Assembly: GCF_006402735.1 (NCBI RefSeq)
Contig: NZ_CP017174.1
Location: 5,025,001 to 5,089,000, forward strand
DNA length: 64,000 nt
Reading direction: 5' to 3'
Source: Myxococcus xanthus
GTDB taxonomy: Bacteria > Myxococcota > Myxococcia > Myxococcales > Myxococcaceae
In this document: piece after piece, positions 43,257-52,408 of the stretch
Layout of the letters: the number at the start of each line of letters is the position of its first letter
How positions within the stretch are numbered: position 1 is the stretch's first letter
The notes under the pieces: generated by a model
Told to the model about the DNA's origin: nothing
The model's input: the letters and a program-made list of their open reading frames with translations, nothing else
Databases searched by the model: none
Program-made: the position numbers and the translations under genes

Positions 43257-45569
43257 TCAGGTCAGCCGGTCGATGGCCTGCGCGAGAACCTCCACGCCCA
43301 GCTCGCCCTTGACGAGGTACGCGTCCGCGCCGGCATCCAACCCGCGCCGCTTGTCCTCGGGTGAGGCGAGCGACGACAGGATGATGACCGGAATGCGAGC
43401 CACCGCGGGCGTCGACTTGAGCCGTCGCGCCAGCGAGAACCCGTCCAGCTTGGGCATCTGCACGTCCGTGAGGATGAGGTCGTAGGTGTTGTTCTGCACC
43501 TTCACGTAGGCCTCTTCGCCGTCCTGGGCTTCCTCCACCGAGTGCCCCAGCGCCTTCACCAGCGCCCCTTCCGTGGCGCGGGCAATGGGCGAGTCATCCA
43601 CCAGCAGCACCCGGAGGCGCTTGGCGGCGGGGGCCTGGGTGACGGGGCGGGCCATGCGGCGCACCTCCGCCATGATGTCCGGGACATGGAGCAGCACGGC
43701 GATGCGCCCGTCCTCCAGCGCCGCGGTGCCGGCGATGAAGGGCGCGGCCTTGAGGAACTCGCCGCCGCAAGGCTTCACGGCCACTTCGCGCTCGTCCACG
43801 AAGCCGTCCACCACCAGCGCCGCGTGGTCCTCGCCGTGACGCACCACCACCGCGGGTGGCTTGTCGAAGCGATTGCCGCCGTTGAGGCCCAACAGCGGCC
43901 CCAGCGCCACCAGCGCCGTGGGCTTGCCACGGTGCCGCACGGCCAGCGTGCCGAAGATCTCCAGCCGGTCATCCGGCTTGACGCGCATGACGGCTTCCAC
44001 GTCCGCGGCGGGCATGCCGTAGACGTCGTCCCCCAGGCGCACCAGCAGCACCTTCATCAACGCCAGCGACTGCGGCAGGCGCAGGGTGATGGTGCTGCCA
44101 CGGCCGATGCGGCTGTTCACGCCCACCGAGCCGCCCAGCGTCTCCACCTTGCGCTTCACCACATCCATGCCCACGCCACGGCCAGACAGCTCGCTGACCT
44201 GGTCGCGGGTGGAGAAGCCGGGGCGGAAGATGAGCTCGATGGCCTCTCGCTCCGACAGCGCAGCGGCCTGCACCGCGTTGATGAGGCGCTTGGAGATGGC
44301 CGCCTGACGCAGCCGCTCCGGGTCGATGCCGCGGCCGTCGTCCTCCACCTCGATGTGGAGCATGTCGCCGTCCACGCGCACGCGGATGCGGATGCGGCCG
44401 TTGAGCGGCTTGCCCAGCTGCTGGCGCGTGTCCGGGGACTCCACGCCGTGGTCCACCGAGTTGCGCAGCAGGTGCACCAGCGCGTCGCGCACGTCGCCCA
44501 GCATGGACCGGTCCACGCCGATGTCGGCGTTCTCGATGACCAGGTCCACTTCCTTGCCCTGCGTGCGCGACATCTCGCGAACGGCGCGCGGGAAGGCGTC
44601 GAACACGGTGGACAGCGGCACCAGCCGGGCCTCGGCCACGTGGTCCGCCATCTTCGCCAGGTTGCCGTGCAGCGTGTTGATGCCGTCGTCGTTGCGGCGC
44701 ACGAAGCGGAACGCGTCGTCGCGCAGCATGTGGAGGTCGCTCTCCACGCGGTCCAGCTGCTCACGCACCTCGTTCGAGATGTCGATTTCTTCCGCCAGCC
44801 GGAGGAAGCGGTCCCCCAGGCGGCTGAAGCGCTCGAACAACGCCTCCGTCTCCGAGCTGCGAAGCCGGCCACGGGCGCTCTCCACCAGCAGGTCGCCCGC
44901 GAGCAACCCCAACGCGTCGAGCACCTCCACGTTGACGCGGATGCTCCGGTCGGCCACCGCGGACTTCGCGGCGCTCGGGGCCTCCTCGTCACGGCCATGC
45001 GCGGCAGCCGGGTGATGCGCGGTTGCAGCGGCGTGCGCCACCGGCTCGGCCACGGGGGCCTGCGTCGGGGGCGCTGCCACCGGAGCCTGCACCGGCGCGG
45101 CGACGGCCGCCGGTGCCACCACGGGCGCGGCGACAGGGGCCGGCGGCGGTGCCGCGGGCCGTGCGCCAGCGATGGCGGGCGGCGTCTGTCCGGAGACTTC
45201 CGCGAGCATGCGGACCATCTCCTCGCTGGCCGAGTTGCCCGTGTTGGCGCCGGACAGGTCTTCGTTGAGATCGGAAAGGACGTCGCACGCCCTGAGCAGG
45301 ACGTCGGTGGCCACCTCCGTGGCCGTCTTGCCCTCGCGCTCTGCGCGCAGGACGTCCTCGGCGGCGTGCGCCAGCTGCCCGATGGCGGCCAGACCCAACA
45401 TGCGGGCCTCGCCCTTCATCGTGTGCAGCTCGCGCGCGACGTCCTCCGCGGCCTGGTCCGCGGTCTCCTTCTCCAGGTCCAATACCCCCAGCTGAATCTT
45501 CTGGAGGCGGTCTGCGGTGACCTCCTGAAACTTCTTCAGGAGGGATTTCTTGAGAGCCTCGGTGTCCAT
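43257..45569 (-). CDS. frzE: FrzE, CheA-CheY hybrid histidine kinase
   Basis: 770 residues, cytosolic. HPt domain with phospho-accepting His at residue 49 (ELHTMKGEARMLG); an Ala/Pro-rich linker (~130-205); dimerisation and kinase domain with LLRNSVDHGVESPDT (N box), EVEDDGRGIDPERL near 410 and GRGVGMDVVKRKVE near 467; CheW-like domain (DDVYGMPAADVEAVMRV) near 520; and a C-terminal receiver (LLVDDSPIARATEGALVKAL, LILTDVQMPKLDGFSLARRL) near 650-770. Central kinase of the Frz pathway. Output is FrzZ (and FrzX), and the receiver of FrzE tunes its kinase. Upstream frzCD starts 33 bp away. Confidence 0.95.
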   Translation of the reverse strand: MDTEALKKSLLKKFQEVTADRLQKIQLGVLDLEKETADQAAEDVARELHTMKGEARMLGLAAIGQLAHAAEDVLRAEREGKTATEVATDVLLRACDVLSDLNEDLSGANTGNSASEEMVRMLAEVSGQTPPAIAGARPAAPPPAPVAAPVVAPAAVAAPVQAPVAAPPTQAPVAEPVAHAAATAHHPAAAHGRDEEAPSAAKSAVADRSIRVNVEVLDALGLLAGDLLVESARGRLRSSETEALFERFSRLGDRFLRLAEEIDISNEVREQLDRVESDLHMLRDDAFRFVRRNDDGINTLHGNLAKMADHVAEARLVPLSTVFDAFPRAVREMSRTQGKEVDLVIENADIGVDRSMLGDVRDALVHLLRNSVDHGVESPDTRQQLGKPLNGRIRIRVRVDGDMLHIEVEDDGRGIDPERLRQAAISKRLINAVQAAALSEREAIELIFRPGFSTRDQVSELSGRGVGMDVVKRKVETLGGSVGVNSRIGRGSTITLRLPQSLALMKVLLVRLGDDVYGMPAADVEAVMRVKPDDRLEIFGTLAVRHRGKPTALVALGPLLGLNGGNRFDKPPAVVVRHGEDHAALVVDGFVDEREVAVKPCGGEFLKAAPFIAGTAALEDGRIAVLLHVPDIMAEVRRMARPVTQAPAAKRLRVLLVDDSPIARATEGALVKALGHSVEEAQDGEEAYVKVQNNTYDLILTDVQMPKLDGFSLARRLKSTPAVARIPVIILSSLASPEDKRRGLDAGADAYLVKGELGVEVLAQAIDRLT

Positions 45570-45602
45570 GGCCGGCGTACGCCCCTCCCCTTCCAGGAAG
45601 CG

Positions 45603-46856
45603 CTAGTCGGCCTTGAACCGCTTGATGAGCTCGGCCAGCCGTCCGGCCAACTGCGTCAGCTCCGCGGCCGCGCCCGTGGCCTGCTTCGAGGCCTGCGTCG
45701 TCTGGCGCGTCACATCCTCGATCTCCGCCATGGAGGCCACCACCTGCTCGGTGGCCGTGCGCTGCTGCTGCGTGGCCAGGTTGATGACGCGGGCCGCGTC
45801 GCTCGTCTCCTGGACGCCGGCGAGGATGCCTTCCACCGCCTGCGCCGCCACCGCGCCCAGCTTCTCACCGGACTCCGTGGCGGACTTGGACGCCTCGGCG
45901 GCGCCGGCCGCGGCGGCCGTGGCCTCGCGAATCTCGGTGATGAGGTTCTTGATCTCCTTGGTGGAGTCCAGGACGTTCTCCGCAAGACGCCGCATCTCCG
46001 CCGCGACGATGGAGAAGCCCTTTCCGGCCTCACCCGCGCGGCTGCCTTCCAGCGCCGCGTTCAGCGCCAGCAGGTCGGAGCGGTCGGCAATCTCGTCGAT
46101 GACTTCCACCACCGTGCCGATGCGCTCCACGCGCTTGGACAGCTTCGCGATGGAGTCCGCCACCGCGACGCCGTCGCTGCGGATCTGCTGCATGGCCTGG
46201 ATGAACTCGCCAATGGCGCCCCGGCCCGCGCGCGCCGCGCCCAGCGTCTCTTCCGCCACGCGCGCCACGCTGCCCGCGTTCTCGGCGATCTGCGCCGACG
46301 CGTGCTTCAGCTCTTCCATGGTGGCGGTCGTCTCGTGGATGGCCGCCGCCTGCTCCGTGGAGGACGTCTCATGCTGCGTGGAGGCCGCCAGCACCTGATT
46401 GGCGGACGAGGACAGCCTCAGGGCCGCCTCGTTGATCTCCCGCACGAAGGTGCGCAGCGTCTCAATGACCTTGCCGAAGCCCTCCAGCAGGGGCCCGAGC
46501 TGCGGGTCTTCGGTGGTGGTGTTCCACCGGGACAGGTCGCCCTCGCGCACCAGGCCGATGAGCGCGTCCAGCGCCTGGTCGATTTCCTGCGCCGCCACGT
46601 GCTTGCGGTGCTCGGAGGCCGAGAACTGGTCCAGCACCTGGTTGAGCAGGTGCGCCAGCTCCGCGCCGGACTCACCGACCAGCTCCTTGGGCACGCGGGC
46701 CTGGAGGTTGCCGGACAGCACCGTCAGCAGCGTGTCGGTGATGGCCTTGGTGGAGGAAGAGGTCGACGCCGCGTTCGTGGCGCCGGCCTTGGAGGCGGGG
46801 GCCTTCCGGGCGCGAGCCTTGCCCGCGGGCTTCTCGTTGGGGGTGTCCAGGGACAT
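45603..46856 (-). CDS. frzCD: FrzCD, cytoplasmic chemoreceptor (MCP)
   Basis: 417 residues from ATG 46856, the M. xanthus length. No membrane segment. The Lys/Arg/Ala-rich N-terminus (KPAGKARARKAPASKAGATN) fits the DNA-binding region that tethers this receptor to the nucleoid in M. xanthus. The C-terminal half is the MCP signalling coil with the hairpin tip EVIDEIADRSDLLALNAALE near 250 and EAGKGFSIVAAEMRRLAENV near 274. Receives unknown input and is methylated by FrzF and demethylated by FrzG. A frame extending to 46934 exists but overlaps frzB and adds unrelated residues. Confidence 0.95.
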   Translation of the reverse strand: MSLDTPNEKPAGKARARKAPASKAGATNAASTSSSTKAITDTLLTVLSGNLQARVPKELVGESGAELAHLLNQVLDQFSASEHRKHVAAQEIDQALDALIGLVREGDLSRWNTTTEDPQLGPLLEGFGKVIETLRTFVREINEAALRLSSSANQVLAASTQHETSSTEQAAAIHETTATMEELKHASAQIAENAGSVARVAEETLGAARAGRGAIGEFIQAMQQIRSDGVAVADSIAKLSKRVERIGTVVEVIDEIADRSDLLALNAALEGSRAGEAGKGFSIVAAEMRRLAENVLDSTKEIKNLITEIREATAAAAGAAEASKSATESGEKLGAVAAQAVEGILAGVQETSDAARVINLATQQQRTATEQVVASMAEIEDVTRQTTQASKQATGAAAELTQLAGRLAELIKRFKAD

Positions 46857-46861
46857 GTGTC

Positions 46862-47236
46862 TCAGTGCCTTCCTTGAGTCCTTGCGGTTTCGACCAGATC
46901 GATGAGCAACACGGTGCGGGCCTCTTCCAGGCACACACCGACTGCGTAGGCTGCGGCGCCGGCCGTGGGAGGCATCCGGCGCAAGGAATTGACGGGGATG
47001 GAGCGCACGCCGTGCACGGCGTCCACCTTGAGGTGGGCTTCACCCTCCGGGGTGTCGAAGACGATGGCGCGGTTGCCCCGGTGGGGCAGCCCCAGCTCCG
47101 GCAGCGTGAGGTCCTCCGGCAGCGCGCGGTCGATGCGCAGCACCTGGGACGCATCCGTGCCGTAGAGCGTGGCGCCGATGTCGAAGAAGAGCAGATCCAC
47201 CTCTTCCTCCTTCTCGTGGAAGGCGTCGTCGTTCAC
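46862..47236 (-). CDS. frzB: FrzB, CheW-like protein
   Basis: 124 residues: acidic N-terminus (MNDDAFHEKEEEVDLLFFD), then a divergent CheW fold (GATLYGTDASQVLRIDRALP, NRAIVFDTPEGEAHLKVDAV, RSIPVNSLRRMPP). Lacks several conserved CheW contact residues for CheA. In M. xanthus FrzB takes part in the Frz pathway downstream of FrzCD but its exact coupling role is unclear. ATG 47236 overlaps the frzA stop by 4 bp (atga-type overlap), so the two are translationally coupled. Confidence 0.9.
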   Translation of the reverse strand: MNDDAFHEKEEEVDLLFFDIGATLYGTDASQVLRIDRALPEDLTLPELGLPHRGNRAIVFDTPEGEAHLKVDAVHGVRSIPVNSLRRMPPTAGAAAYAVGVCLEEARTVLLIDLVETARTQGRH

Positions 47237-47715
47237 CGCGCCACCGCCCGCTGCCGCGCCGTCTGGAGCAGCTTGGAGAAGTTGAGGAGGTTGATGGCTT
47301 CCTGGTTGCCGCTGGCCTGCACCACGCCCAGCAGGTGCTCGGCCGCGGCGTCACCGCCCAGGGGCGGTGGGAGGATGTCCGCCACGGGAATGCGGCGCAA
47401 ACCCAGCACCGTATCCGCGACGACTCCGGCCACGTAGCTGCCCGTGACGCCGACGAACAGGCGGGTGCGCGGGCCGATGCGGGCCTCTCCCTTGGAGAGG
47501 AAGCGCAGCAGGTCCAGCACCGGAAGCACCTCGCCCCGGTGGCCGGTGACGCCCATGATGAAGGACGGGGTCCGGGGCAAGGGCGTGAGCAGACCGGCCC
47601 GAAGCACTTCGAGCACGTTCTCACTGGGCACGCCCAGGCGGAGGTCGCCCACGCGGAAGCAGAAGAACTCCTGCTCCGGCCGGGCCTGGGCGGCCAAGGC
47701 GCGGTCCGGAGCCAT
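47233..47715 (-). CDS. frzA: FrzA, CheW coupling protein
   Basis: 160 residues from ATG 47715 (MAPDRALAAQARPEQEFFCF). Standard CheW features: EFFCFRVGDLRLGVPSENVL near residue 15, VTGHRGEVLPVLDLLRFL near 53 and VADTVLGLRRIPV near 95. Links FrzCD to FrzE. A TTG in frame at 47754 would add 13 residues, but a promoter seen at 47763-47791 would then make the message almost leaderless, and no SD precedes it; I prefer the ATG, which gives a leader of about 40 nt. First gene of the operon frzA-B-CD-E-G-F. Confidence 0.92.
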   Translation of the reverse strand: MAPDRALAAQARPEQEFFCFRVGDLRLGVPSENVLEVLRAGLLTPLPRTPSFIMGVTGHRGEVLPVLDLLRFLSKGEARIGPRTRLFVGVTGSYVAGVVADTVLGLRRIPVADILPPPLGGDAAAEHLLGVVQASGNQEAINLLNFSKLLQTARQRAVAR

Positions 47716-47762
47716 CCGGAGTGCTCGCTGGAGGGGAGTCGAGGTCGTGGTCAAGGCGCCAA

Positions 47763-47791
47763 AGTATCCGGAGGCGATGAATAGCGGTCAA
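47763..47791 (-). promoter_or_regulatory. Probable sigma-A promoter of the frz operon
   Basis: On the minus strand TTGACC (47786-47791), 17-bp spacer, GATACT (47763-47768). Predicted start near 47756. Matches 5/6 and 4/6 to the consensus. Located in the 170-bp frzA-frzZ gap. Confidence 0.6.
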
Positions 47792-47801
47792 GAGGACCTG
47801 A

Positions 47802-47820
47802 CGACCAGACCGCCTGGTCG
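47802..47820. promoter_or_regulatory. Inverted repeat in the frzA-frzZ gap
   Basis: cgaccag-accgc-ctggtcg, a 7-bp perfect palindrome with 5-bp spacer, 10 bp upstream of the -35 of frzA and ~65 bp before frzZ. Well placed for a dimeric regulator controlling both directions; no known regulator is assigned. Confidence 0.45.
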
Positions 47821-47885
47821 CCGTTTCGATGGTCCGCGCTGCACCAAAGGTGTAGGGTTCCACCGCGAAGCCCTTGAGGAGGACG

Positions 47886-48755
47886 ATGTCGCGCGTACTG
47901 GTCATTGATGACAGCCCGATGCTGGTGGAGCTCACCGTCCGGGCGCTCACCGCCGCCGGCTACCAGGCGAGCGGCGCGCAGGACCTTGCCAGCCTCGAGC
48001 AGAAGCTCGCCGAGGGGCCGTTCTCGCTCATCCTCATGGACGTCAACATGCCGGAGATGTTCGGCGACGACGTCGTGGAGTACCTCCGCCGGCAGAAGAA
48101 GGTCACCGCGAAGCTGGTCCTCTATTCCGACATCTCCGAGGCGGAGCTGGACGGAAAGACGAAGGCTTCGGGGGCGGACGGCTACATCCTGAAGAGCGGT
48201 GGGCTCGAAGCCGTGCTCGGCGGGGTCATGGGTCTCATTGGCCCCCCCGCCCTGGGCATCCCCACCGCCGTGCCCACTCCGGCCGCGGCCCCCGCGGCGG
48301 CGCCCACCCCGCCGGCTCCCGCGGCCCCTGCCCCCGCGGCGGCGGCCGGCCTCAAGCCGGCTCCCACCACGGGCGGGCGCAAGCCGCGCATCCTCATCGT
48401 GGATGACAGCGAGATGACGGCCCGCATCATCGAAGCGGACCTGGTGGCCAAGGGCTTCGAGGTCCACGTCGCCGACACCGCCGACAAGGCCACGAAAATC
48501 ATCCTCAAGAAGCAGACGCGTCCGGACCTGGTGCTGCTGGACGTGCGCATGCCCAACGTGAACGGCGAGCAGTTCTGCCGCTTCATCAAGAGCAACAGCC
48601 TCTTCAAGGGCATCAAGGTGCTGCTGTGCTCGGGTGAGAACGTCGAGGAGTTGCAGCGCATCTGCCGCGAGGCGGGCGCCGACGGCTACATCCCCAAGGA
48701 CGCGGTGATGGGCAACCTGGTGGCCAAGGAGCTGATGCCCACCGGTAACGAGTAG
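47886..48755 (+). CDS. frzZ: FrzZ, double-receiver response regulator
   Basis: 289 residues: two CheY-like receiver domains separated by an Ala/Pro linker (about residues 118-165). Phospho-accepting Asp 52 (LILMDVNMPEM) and Asp 219 (LVLLDVRMPNV); acidic pairs VIDDS near 8 and IVDDSE near 172; the Lys of each active site is present (YILKS, YIPKD). Output protein of FrzE in M. xanthus; phosphorylated FrzZ localises to the leading pole and promotes reversal. Strong SD gaggagg four bases before ATG 47886. Divergent from frzA. Confidence 0.95.
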   Translation: MSRVLVIDDSPMLVELTVRALTAAGYQASGAQDLASLEQKLAEGPFSLILMDVNMPEMFGDDVVEYLRRQKKVTAKLVLYSDISEAELDGKTKASGADGYILKSGGLEAVLGGVMGLIGPPALGIPTAVPTPAAAPAAAPTPPAPAAPAPAAAAGLKPAPTTGGRKPRILIVDDSEMTARIIEADLVAKGFEVHVADTADKATKIILKKQTRPDLVLLDVRMPNVNGEQFCRFIKSNSLFKGIKVLLCSGENVEELQRICREAGADGYIPKDAVMGNLVAKELMPTGNE

Positions 48756-48760
48756 TCCCC

Positions 48761-48781
48761 AGGGGCCGCGTCGCGGCCCCT
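48761..48781 (+). terminator. Hairpin terminator after frzZ
   Basis: aggggccgc (48761-48769) with gcggcccct (48773-48781), 3-nt loop, six bases beyond the stop codon. No T-run. Confidence 0.75.
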
Positions 48782-48887
48782 CTTGGCGTATTGCCCCCGA
48801 GGCCGCGCCACCTGCCTCCCGAGGACGGAGCGCCCACCGGGCCTCCCGGCCGACGGAGGAAGGAACGCCCTCCCCCGCCCCCGGGCG

Positions 48888-50192
48888 CTACCGGAGCCCG
48901 GCCGCGTTCTCGCGCTCTTCCAGCCCGCGCGCGAAGTTGCCCACGATGAGCCCCGGGCGTGCCGCCTTCAGCCGCTGAAGCAGCGTGCGGATGCCCACCG
49001 GCTCTCCTCCCGCGCCGCGCTCGCGCGCCACCTCCAGGTACTGCAGCGGGTCGATGCACAGCGAGCGCGTCTGCACCTGGTCCACGCGGTACTTCTTCAC
49101 CAGCCGCTCCAGCGCCCGCACCTCGCCCTCGCGGTCGGTGACGCCGGGGAACAGCAGCAGGTTCAGCGCCAGGTACGCGCCGCGCTCACGCGCCAGGGCG
49201 ATGGAGGCCTCCACGTCCTCCCAGCCGTACTTCACCGGCTTGTAGTAGGCCTCGTAGAGGTCCTTCACCGCCGAGTTGAGCGACACGCGGATGGCATCCA
49301 GCCCCGCGTCGAAGAGGGCCTCCAGGCCGCGCGTGAGGCTGGCGTTGGTGTTGATGTTGATGGAGCCCGCCTGCGTGCGCGCCCGCATGTAGCGGATGGC
49401 CTCGGCAATCTGCTTCCAGCGCGTAAGCGGCTCGCCCTCGCAGCCCTGGCCGAAGCTCACCATGGTGCGGCCCGGCGCGTGCTCCAGGTGGAAGAGGCCA
49501 ATCTGGCCCATCTCCTCACCCGTGGGCCCGTCATCCATGCGCTCGTGCGACGCCGGTGGGCCGTCCGCCGGCTGGTCGGAGATGCAGCCCACGCAGCGTG
49601 CGTTGCACATGACGGACGCGGGGATGGCGGCCTCGTCACGCACGTAGAAGGTGTTCTGCGACGTGAAGCACCGATAGAGCATCGCGCACGTCTTGAGCTG
49701 CTTCAGCACCCGGTTGTCCGGGAAGCGCGCCATGTGCTTCGCCACCAGGTCCTTCATGTCCGGCGTGGAGAACCGCTCCGGGTCCCAGTGGGAGCGACGG
49801 TCGGTATGGATGGCCCACGCCACCGGCCCCTCTCCCACCCAGGCCGCGGCGGTGTACGCCCACTGCGGCAGCACGGGGCCACTGCCCTTCACCTCGCCGG
49901 GGAGGAAGGTGCGCGTGTAGCCGGGGGGCAGCAGCGCGCCCACTGCGTTGGGGACAAACGTCTTGCCCCCCACCTTCATCTCGCGGACGAGCTCCAGCTC
50001 CCCCGTCTCCGGATGCAGGCCCACCGGGAGGCGCCCTGGCAGGTGGACGAGCCGCCCGGCGGACGGCAGCGGAATGGGCTTGTCCTGCGGAGGAACGAGC
50101 TCTTCGCCGCTGCGCAGCGTGGCGAGCAGGTACGGATGTTCCATCACCCGTCCCTTGGGGTCCGCGAATAGGAGCTTCGGAGCAGACGTCAT
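48888..50192 (-). CDS. Radical SAM protein
   Basis: 434 residues from ATG 50192. Radical SAM cluster motif CNARCVGC near residue 195 (C-x3-C-x2-C) with GQGCEGEPLTRW near 249 and INTNASL near 281, characteristic of the radical SAM barrel. The N-terminal ~180 residues (KVGGKTFVPNAVGALLPPGY, WAIHTDRRSHWDP) are a unique domain, and the C-terminus holds QTRSLCIDPLQYLEVARERG. Myxobacteria carry such proteins near motility genes without known role. A longer start at 50240 would add 16 residues. The reaction cannot be named. Confidence 0.8.
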   Translation of the reverse strand: MTSAPKLLFADPKGRVMEHPYLLATLRSGEELVPPQDKPIPLPSAGRLVHLPGRLPVGLHPETGELELVREMKVGGKTFVPNAVGALLPPGYTRTFLPGEVKGSGPVLPQWAYTAAAWVGEGPVAWAIHTDRRSHWDPERFSTPDMKDLVAKHMARFPDNRVLKQLKTCAMLYRCFTSQNTFYVRDEAAIPASVMCNARCVGCISDQPADGPPASHERMDDGPTGEEMGQIGLFHLEHAPGRTMVSFGQGCEGEPLTRWKQIAEAIRYMRARTQAGSININTNASLTRGLEALFDAGLDAIRVSLNSAVKDLYEAYYKPVKYGWEDVEASIALARERGAYLALNLLLFPGVTDREGEVRALERLVKKYRVDQVQTRSLCIDPLQYLEVARERGAGGEPVGIRTLLQRLKAARPGLIVGNFARGLEERENAAGLR

Positions 50193-50312
50193 GTCCCTGG
50201 TAACTAACACGAGCGGCGCACGCTTCATCACGCATCGCATCCAACGCCTCGCGTCATGTCTTCAGGGGTGTTTGACGCAAATGGCGCTCATGCCGGGCTG
50301 TCCGCCCGCGCC

Positions 50313-50341
50313 TTGATTCCCCCTTGGGCCCTCGTTAGGGT
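50313..50341 (+). promoter_or_regulatory. Probable promoter of ald
   Basis: TTGATT (50313-50318), 17-bp spacer, TAGGGT (50336-50341). Predicted start about 30 bp before the ald SD (cggagg). Confidence 0.45.
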
Positions 50342-50377
50342 CCGCGCGCTTTTTTACGTCCCCTCTCGGAGGCAGTC

Positions 50378-51502
50378 GTGATCGTCGGAGTTCCCAAGGA
50401 GATCAAAACCCGCGAGTACCGCGTCGGCATGGTGCCGGCTGGCGCCGCCGCCTTCATCGCCGCGGGTCACACGGTCCTGATCGAGACGAACGCCGGCGTT
50501 GGCTCCGGCATCCCCGATTCGGAGTACCAGCGCGTCGGCGCACAGATCGTCTCCACCGCGGACGAGGTCTGGAAGCGCTCGGAGATGATCATCAAGGTCA
50601 AGGAGCCCATCGCGCCCGAGTACGCGCGCATCCAGCCCGGCCAGGTCATCTATACGTACTTCCACCTGGCCGGCGTGGACCCGGAGCTGACCAAGACGTT
50701 GCTCCAGAAGAAGGCCGCGGCCGTGGCCTATGAAACGCTGCAGCCGGACGACGGCAGCCTTCCGCTGCTCAAGCCCATGAGCGAGGTGGCCGGAAAGATG
50801 GCCATCCAGGTAGGCGCCAAGTGCCTGGAGCGGGCCCACGGCGGCAAGGGCATCCTCCTGGGCGGCGTGCCCGGCGTGCGCCGGGGCCGCGTCACCGTCA
50901 TCGGCGGCGGCGTGGTGGGCCTGTGTGCCGCCAAGGTGGCGGTGGGCATGGGCGCAGAGGTCACCATCATCGACGTCAACATGGAGCGCCTCACCTACCT
51001 GGATGACGTGTTCCTCGGCCGCGTCGGCGTGCTGGCCTCCGACTCGGAGAGCATCGCCCGCTCCGTGCGCGAGGCCGACCTCGTCGTGGGCGCGGTGCTC
51101 ATCCCCGGTCGCAAGGCCCCGAAGCTCGTCTCCGAGGCCCTCATCTCGGAGATGAGCCCGGGCTCCGTGGTGGTCGACGTGGCGGTGGACCAGGGTGGCT
51201 GCATCGAGACGTGCAAGCCCACCACCCACGACAACCCCACGTTCGAGGTCCACGGCGTCGTCCACTACTGCGTCGCCAACATGCCCGGCGCCGTGCCGCA
51301 GACGTCCACCTACGCCCTCACCAACGTCACCCGCCCCTATTCGCTCATGATCGCCAACCAGGGCCTGGCGGCGGCCGTGAAGGCGGACCGCGCCCTCTCG
51401 CGTGCGCTGAACACCTACAACGGCCACGTCACCTACGAGGCCGTCGCGAAGGACATGGGCTACCCCTACATGCCCATCGCGGACGCGCTCGCCGGCAAGT
51501 AA
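50378..51502 (+). CDS. ald: Alanine dehydrogenase
   Basis: 374 residues, GTG start ([20 protein letters not shown]) with cggagg upstream. N-terminal catalytic domain with [10 protein letters not shown] near residue 72 and YTYFHLAG near 92 (Lys and His of the active site), then the Rossmann domain [20 protein letters not shown] near 151 with [20 protein letters not shown], and [19 protein letters not shown] near 268. Interconverts L-alanine and pyruvate with NAD(H), releasing or fixing ammonium. Length and motifs are full. Monocistronic, with its own promoter and terminator. Confidence 0.95.
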   Translation: MIVGVPKEIKTREYRVGMVPAGAAAFIAAGHTVLIETNAGVGSGIPDSEYQRVGAQIVSTADEVWKRSEMIIKVKEPIAPEYARIQPGQVIYTYFHLAGVDPELTKTLLQKKAAAVAYETLQPDDGSLPLLKPMSEVAGKMAIQVGAKCLERAHGGKGILLGGVPGVRRGRVTVIGGGVVGLCAAKVAVGMGAEVTIIDVNMERLTYLDDVFLGRVGVLASDSESIARSVREADLVVGAVLIPGRKAPKLVSEALISEMSPGSVVVDVAVDQGGCIETCKPTTHDNPTFEVHGVVHYCVANMPGAVPQTSTYALTNVTRPYSLMIANQGLAAAVKADRALSRALNTYNGHVTYEAVAKDMGYPYMPIADALAGK

Positions 51503-51536
51503 GCCCGGTAAGCAGGCAAACGACGCAGTCCCTGGC

Positions 51537-51569
51537 GGGGAGGTTCGGATGGCGACATCCGGCCTCCCC
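51537..51569 (+). terminator. Terminator after ald
   Basis: Stem ggggagg...cctcccc (51537-51543 with 51563-51569) extended by an inner cggat/atccg pairing, 35 bp after the stop. Confidence 0.55.
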
Positions 51570-51744
51570 GTTCGTTATCTCTGCTAGGGAATATGTTTCC
51601 CTGGCCGGCGTCGTGTATTCCCGAAGCGGGCGTCCGGGCGGGTGTCGTGGGATGCCGTTGTTGCCCTGGTTGTTCCCGTGCATACATTTGGCGGGTAAGC
51701 GACAACTCATTCCCCTTTTGTTTCGGGCCCTTGGAAGGCGGGAC

Positions 51745-52386
51745 ATGTTGGATTTCAGGCAACCCAACCGGACGAAGCAGGAATTCGAAGAGCTGGCGCT
51801 AGCCCATCTGGACCCGCTCTATTCGGCGGCGCTGCGCCTGACGAAGAACGAGCGCGACGCCGAGGACCTGGTGCAGGACACCTGCATGCGGGCGTACCGC
51901 TTCTTCGACAAGTTCGAGCGCGGGACGAACATCAAGGCCTGGCTCTTCAAGATTCTCACCAACACCTTCATCAACCGCTACCGGCGGAAGGTGAAGGAGC
52001 GCACGGTGGTCGAAGGCGTGGAGCGCGAGGCCGTCCACGAGCGCTTCGTGAGCCGGGACGCGACGGACTTCGCGGCCAACCCCGAGCAGTACTTCTTCGA
52101 CCGGCTCCTGTCGGACGACGTGCTGCGGGCCATTGACGCGCTGCCCATCGACTTCCGGCTGGTGGTCATCCTCGCGGACCTCCAGGAGTTCTCCTACAAG
52201 GAGATCGCGGAGATTCTCGAGTGCCCCGTGGGCACGGTCATGAGCCGCCTGTTCCGCGGACGCAAGCTCCTGCAGAAGAACCTGCGTGAGTACGCCGAGG
52301 GCCAGGGCGTATTCCGGCATGACGGTGAGCCGGTGAACGCCCCCGCGGACCTGGAAGAGTATCGCCACAGGAAGAAGACAGGGTAG
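51745..52386 (+). CDS. rpoE1: RpoE1-type ECF sigma factor
   Basis: 213 residues from ATG 51745, SD ggaagg. Sigma-2 region: [40 protein letters not shown] near residues 19-60, [20 protein letters not shown] near 64; sigma-4 region: [20 protein letters not shown] near 131 and [20 protein letters not shown] near 151 (HTH). Same neighbourhood as M. xanthus rpoE1, reported to affect motility behaviour and lying near frz and frzS. Followed by its probable anti-sigma factor 22 bp downstream. A frame reaching back to the end of ald is not the start. Upstream 240 bp holds the ald terminator and a gggaa/ttccc inverted repeat at 51587-51601. Confidence 0.92.
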   Translation: MLDFRQPNRTKQEFEELALAHLDPLYSAALRLTKNERDAEDLVQDTCMRAYRFFDKFERGTNIKAWLFKILTNTFINRYRRKVKERTVVEGVEREAVHERFVSRDATDFAANPEQYFFDRLLSDDVLRAIDALPIDFRLVVILADLQEFSYKEIAEILECPVGTVMSRLFRGRKLLQKNLREYAEGQGVFRHDGEPVNAPADLEEYRHRKKTG

Positions 52387-52408
52387 AAACCCGTTCCTAG
52401 CGCGCGCC

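Noticed and set aside
43542-46877. Plus-strand open frame of about 1,100 codons opposite frzE and frzCD
   Set aside because: Antisense shadow of two well-known genes; composition is His/Arg/Gly/Leu-rich as expected from reading high-GC codons in the complementary frame, with no SD or family signature.
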